Source: Rickettsiales bacterium
Lineage (GTDB): Bacteria; Pseudomonadota; Alphaproteobacteria; Rickettsiales; Anaplasmataceae
DNA: 7,098 nucleotides
Assembly: GCA_031281335.1 (NCBI GenBank)
Contig: JAITFM010000037.1
Location: 1-7,098, forward strand
Direction: 5' to 3'
Shown: in pieces, positions 5,394 to 7,098 of the stretch
Numbering within the stretch: position 1 is the first letter of the stretch
Layout of the letters: each line of letters opens with the position of its first letter
Translations under genes and position numbers: made by a program
The notes under the pieces: generated by a model
The model's database searches: none
What the model saw: only the letters and a program-made list of their open reading frames with translations
Told to the model about the DNA's origin: nothing

Positions 5394-5421
5394 ATTATAA
5401 TATGTGAATATAATATAACAA
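5394..5421 (-). promoter_or_regulatory. Promoter of the ihfA-merR pair
   Basis: On the minus strand, TTGTTA (5416-5421) precedes a perfect TATAAT (5394-5399) with a 16-base spacer. Transcription would start near 5387. This gives the 5364 ATG a leader of about 23 bases and puts the 5388 ATG at, or one base ahead of, the transcript end. It lies in the 45-base gap after the MFS gene. Confidence 0.55.
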
Positions 5422-5433
5422 TCGACTCAAGAT

Positions 5434-6678
5434 TCAGCTACTTTGTTTTTTAGGGTATGTCTCTTTTGTAGTATAATTTAAAATGCTGGCAGTTGCCAAT
5501 GCTGCAAATATTGCAAGAAGCGCCATTTGATGATCTGTAAAAAGTGCTAGTGTTGATGCTATAATTCCACCCACGATAAACATAAACCCATTGATAACAG
5601 ATGACGACGTGCTAATGTGTTTTCGCTCTACAATTTCACTGCCAATAGTAAAATTAAGCATGTGTCCTCCTGCAAAAAACCCAAACATTAACATACAAGA
5701 ATATACGATATGAACCGTCAAATGGCTGCATAGTAAAATAATAATCGAAACACCTTGTAGCAGAGCGAAAGCAGAGATTACATGCTTTCTGTTTTTAAAT
5801 AGGTTTGAGATTCGATCTGCAATCGATGCACCAACTGCAAGACCAAGCCATAACACTGCAGTTGCTATACCTAACTCTGTTGTATCAAATTCTGAATTGC
5901 TCAACAACCTTGGTGCCCACAAAGTGTTAAGCGCTAAAAATGTTCCAAAAGTAATAGCACCCACTATTGAGGTTATCCAGATATCTTTTAGTTTTAGCAC
6001 TGTGAGCACAGAACATATTACCGTTTTTATGGAGCTTTTTATTGTGTATTTTTCTAAACTTTTTTCTGAGAGTGCTTCTGGGTAGAAGAACATAAGTACA
6101 AATATTGACACGCCAAGTAGTATTATGCACACAATCAAGTTTTTCCAATATATACCTTCAGCAAGAAAGCTAGAGAACAACATTTGAATTACCAGCGCAG
6201 AAAGGCTCGAAATTGTCTGCACTAGTGAAAACATCAGTCCAAATTGGGCAATGAGAAAACAGGTGCTGCTTACATGAGCAGCACCAACAAAGCCAAACGA
6301 AGCTCCAATTGCAATTAACACTTGAGATAAGATCAAATGGGAGAAGTTTTCACTATTAATGAGGACGAGAAACCCAAGGACCATAGTTGATAATGAGAAG
6401 GAGTAAATTTTTTTGCTGGAAAAAGTATTAAACATTGCCCCACTAAAAAACTGTGAGATGGCAAAAGTCCAATTATACGCTGAGTTGGCCAGTGCAACTT
6501 GCGCGATCGTGAGCCCAAGTTCTTTTTCAAGATCTACGCTTATAAAGGTATAAATTATCTGCATGTTGCTGAATATAACAATCAAGTTACTGATTAGCCA
6601 AACGAACCAAGCTTTAGCCCTGCTTTCCATAAGATTTGTTTTTATAAGTAATTTATTGATACTAATATCAAATCCCAT
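5434..6678 (-). CDS. Major facilitator superfamily transporter, 12 predicted helices
   Basis: An inner-membrane secondary transporter of 414 residues (398 if started at M17, ATG 6630). Hydrophobic segments lie at about 25-45, 60-80, 92-108, 112-134, 145-170 and 178-198. After a charged central loop (199-230), six more lie at about 232-252, 268-288, 300-318, 324-345, 358-380 and 385-402. This is the 6+6 MFS plan. The motif A of the C-half is good: GASIADRISNLFKNRK (283-298). The N-half copy, SGAMFNTFSSKKIY (79-92), lacks the usual Asp and Arg. The substrate cannot be inferred. An extended -10 promoter overlaps the first codons, so M17 (MESRAKAWFVW) may be the true start; neither start has a good SD. 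It reads toward ihfA, but ihfA has its own promoter. Confidence 0.92.
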   Translation of the reverse strand: MGFDISINKLLIKTNLMESRAKAWFVWLISNLIVIFSNMQIIYTFISVDLEKELGLTIAQVALANSAYNWTFAISQFFSGAMFNTFSSKKIYSFSLSTMVLGFLVLINSENFSHLILSQVLIAIGASFGFVGAAHVSSTCFLIAQFGLMFSLVQTISSLSALVIQMLFSSFLAEGIYWKNLIVCIILLGVSIFVLMFFYPEALSEKSLEKYTIKSSIKTVICSVLTVLKLKDIWITSIVGAITFGTFLALNTLWAPRLLSNSEFDTTELGIATAVLWLGLAVGASIADRISNLFKNRKHVISAFALLQGVSIIILLCSHLTVHIVYSCMLMFGFFAGGHMLNFTIGSEIVERKHISTSSSVINGFMFIVGGIIASTLALFTDHQMALLAIFAALATASILNYTTKETYPKKQSS

Positions 6679-6679
6679 T

Positions 6680-6710
6680 ATTATACCAAATCCTAGTGGT
6701 AATAGGACAA
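6680..6710 (-). promoter_or_regulatory. Extended -10 promoter for the MFS gene
   Basis: On the minus strand, TTTGGTATAAT ends at 6680, giving TGG before a perfect TATAAT (6680-6685), the extended -10 pattern. The -35 is only TTGTCC (6705-6710) with a long 19-base spacer, which extended -10 promoters tolerate. Initiation near 6673 would fall just after the 6678 ATG. Confidence 0.5.
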
Positions 6711-6900
6711 GTTAAAAAGTTTCCCTACGATTAGAGGTTTAGCGAGTTTATTATGTATCTTGTTTGATAACGAAAGTTAGTATAACCTTTATGTTTAAGA
6801 AATTTACCAAACGAGAAAAAAAGCAAAAGAAATCCTGAATGGCGAGTTTTGACTCTATAATACTTTAAATTGGCGCTATAATAATTTGCTGACGCTTAGT
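6711..6900. other. Intergenic stretch without a recognisable gene
   Basis: No convincing coding region is seen on either strand. The stretch contains two minus-strand TATTATAG motifs (6855-6862 and 6876-6883) that recur at 7057-7064, and a small GAGT-TTTG-ACTC dyad (6844-6855). An A-rich tract lies at 6815-6832. It would form the 3' region of any transcript from the micropeptide gene to its right and the upstream region of the MFS gene to its left. Confidence 0.6.
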
Positions 6901-7008
6901 TCAAGTGCGATTTGGCTGAATGTAGAAAAAGTGAAAAAGACATGCAGCCGCTATAATTTGATACAATCCGCCAAAAAACACCCTGAGTTTTTTACTGAAT
7001 TTTGTCAT
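6901..7008 (-). CDS. Possible 35-residue one-helix membrane micropeptide
   Basis: An ATG at 7008-7006, with AGG 4 bases upstream (GCAGGCTCAATG), opens a 35-codon frame ending at TGA (6903-6901). The N-terminus is basic (MTKFSKKLR). A hydrophobic segment follows (about residues 9-30: VFFGGLYQIIAAACLFHFFY), then a short polar tail (IQPNRT). This is the positive-inside layout of a small inner-membrane protein. A near-consensus promoter lies about 50 bases upstream. No family is recognised. The alternative is a non-coding transcript whose frame is open by chance. Confidence 0.4.
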   Translation of the reverse strand: MTKFSKKLRVFFGGLYQIIAAACLFHFFYIQPNRT

Positions 7009-7058
7009 TGAGCCTGCAGATCAAAAACAAGTTTTGAGTCAGAAATACCCTTAGGACT

Positions 7059-7087
7059 ATAATAACAAGACTGCCAAAATTTGTCAA
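7059..7087 (-). promoter_or_regulatory. Near-consensus leftward sigma70 promoter
   Basis: On the minus strand, a perfect TTGACA (7082-7087) is followed by exactly 17 bases and then TATTAT (7059-7064), five of six matches to the -10 consensus. This is the strongest promoter match in the window. The predicted start is near 7052. The first open frame downstream is the 35-codon ORF at 7008-6901; the next gene is the MFS transporter, about 320 bases on. Confidence 0.65.
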
Positions 7088-7098
7088 GTAGTTTTTTC

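Noticed and set aside
6791..6838. 15-codon Lys-rich plus-strand ORF
   Set aside because: It has no SD and arises from an A-rich tract; too short to support as coding.
6973..6993. AAAAAAC/GTTTTTT inverted repeat as a terminator
   Set aside because: The stem is almost all A-T and lies inside the 35-codon ORF, where the Lys and Phe codons explain the A and T runs.
7034..7063. Plus-strand promoter TTGAGT-N18-TATAAT leading off the right edge
   Set aside because: It overlaps the much stronger minus-strand promoter and no gene start is visible in the remaining 35 bases, so it is probably the complement of the -10.
1..7098. CRISPR array, insertion sequence, prophage or toxin-antitoxin module
   Set aside because: No spaced repeat array, transposase, terminal inverted repeats with target duplication, phage gene or paired toxin-antitoxin ORFs were seen.

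Overview
The window looks like chromosomal DNA of an obligately intracellular Anaplasmataceae alphaproteobacterium, most likely Wolbachia. The evidence is strong AT richness, weak Shine-Dalgarno (SD) sites, carA without an adjacent carB, a tRNA-Tyr/tRNA-Gly/tuf order, an IHF-alpha/MerR pair, and proteins of the Rickettsiales type. This assignment rests on protein character and gene order, not on a database search.

Layout from left to right. Positions 1-424 hold the leftward-transcribed tRNA-Tyr(GTA), tRNA-Gly(TCC) and the first 62 codons of EF-Tu, with a plausible sigma70 promoter at 484-512. Next is carA (538-1683, minus), whose GTG start directly abuts the stop codon of a possible 15-residue leader ORF that has a better SD than carA. 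The only plus-strand gene follows (1888-2377): a small multi-pass membrane protein that has a good promoter and SD but is split into two overlapping ORFs by an apparent +1 frameshift near base 1990. A leftward translation cluster rpmI-rplT-fmt (3956-2436) converges on it, with its own promoter and a dyad/direct-repeat block upstream (4035-4093). A small PAS_5-like protein (4110-4553), a MerR-type regulator overlapping IHF-alpha (4755-5364), and a 12-helix MFS transporter (5434-6678) complete the leftward genes.

The last 420 bases hold no large gene. They do contain a near-consensus leftward promoter (TTGACA-N17-TATTAT, 7087-7059) in front of a 35-codon ORF for a one-helix micropeptide (7008-6901), and TATAAT-like hexamers repeated four times.

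Functionally, most of the window is housekeeping: elongation factor and tRNAs, ribosomal proteins L35 and L20, initiator-tRNA formylation, glutamine-dependent carbamoyl phosphate synthesis, and nucleoid or transcription control. The unexplained parts are the frameshifted membrane gene, the carA leader ORF, the 35-codon ORF and the repeat block upstream of rpmI. I saw no CRISPR array, insertion sequence or prophage gene. The best candidates for undescribed biology are the small membrane proteins, not a multi-gene system.
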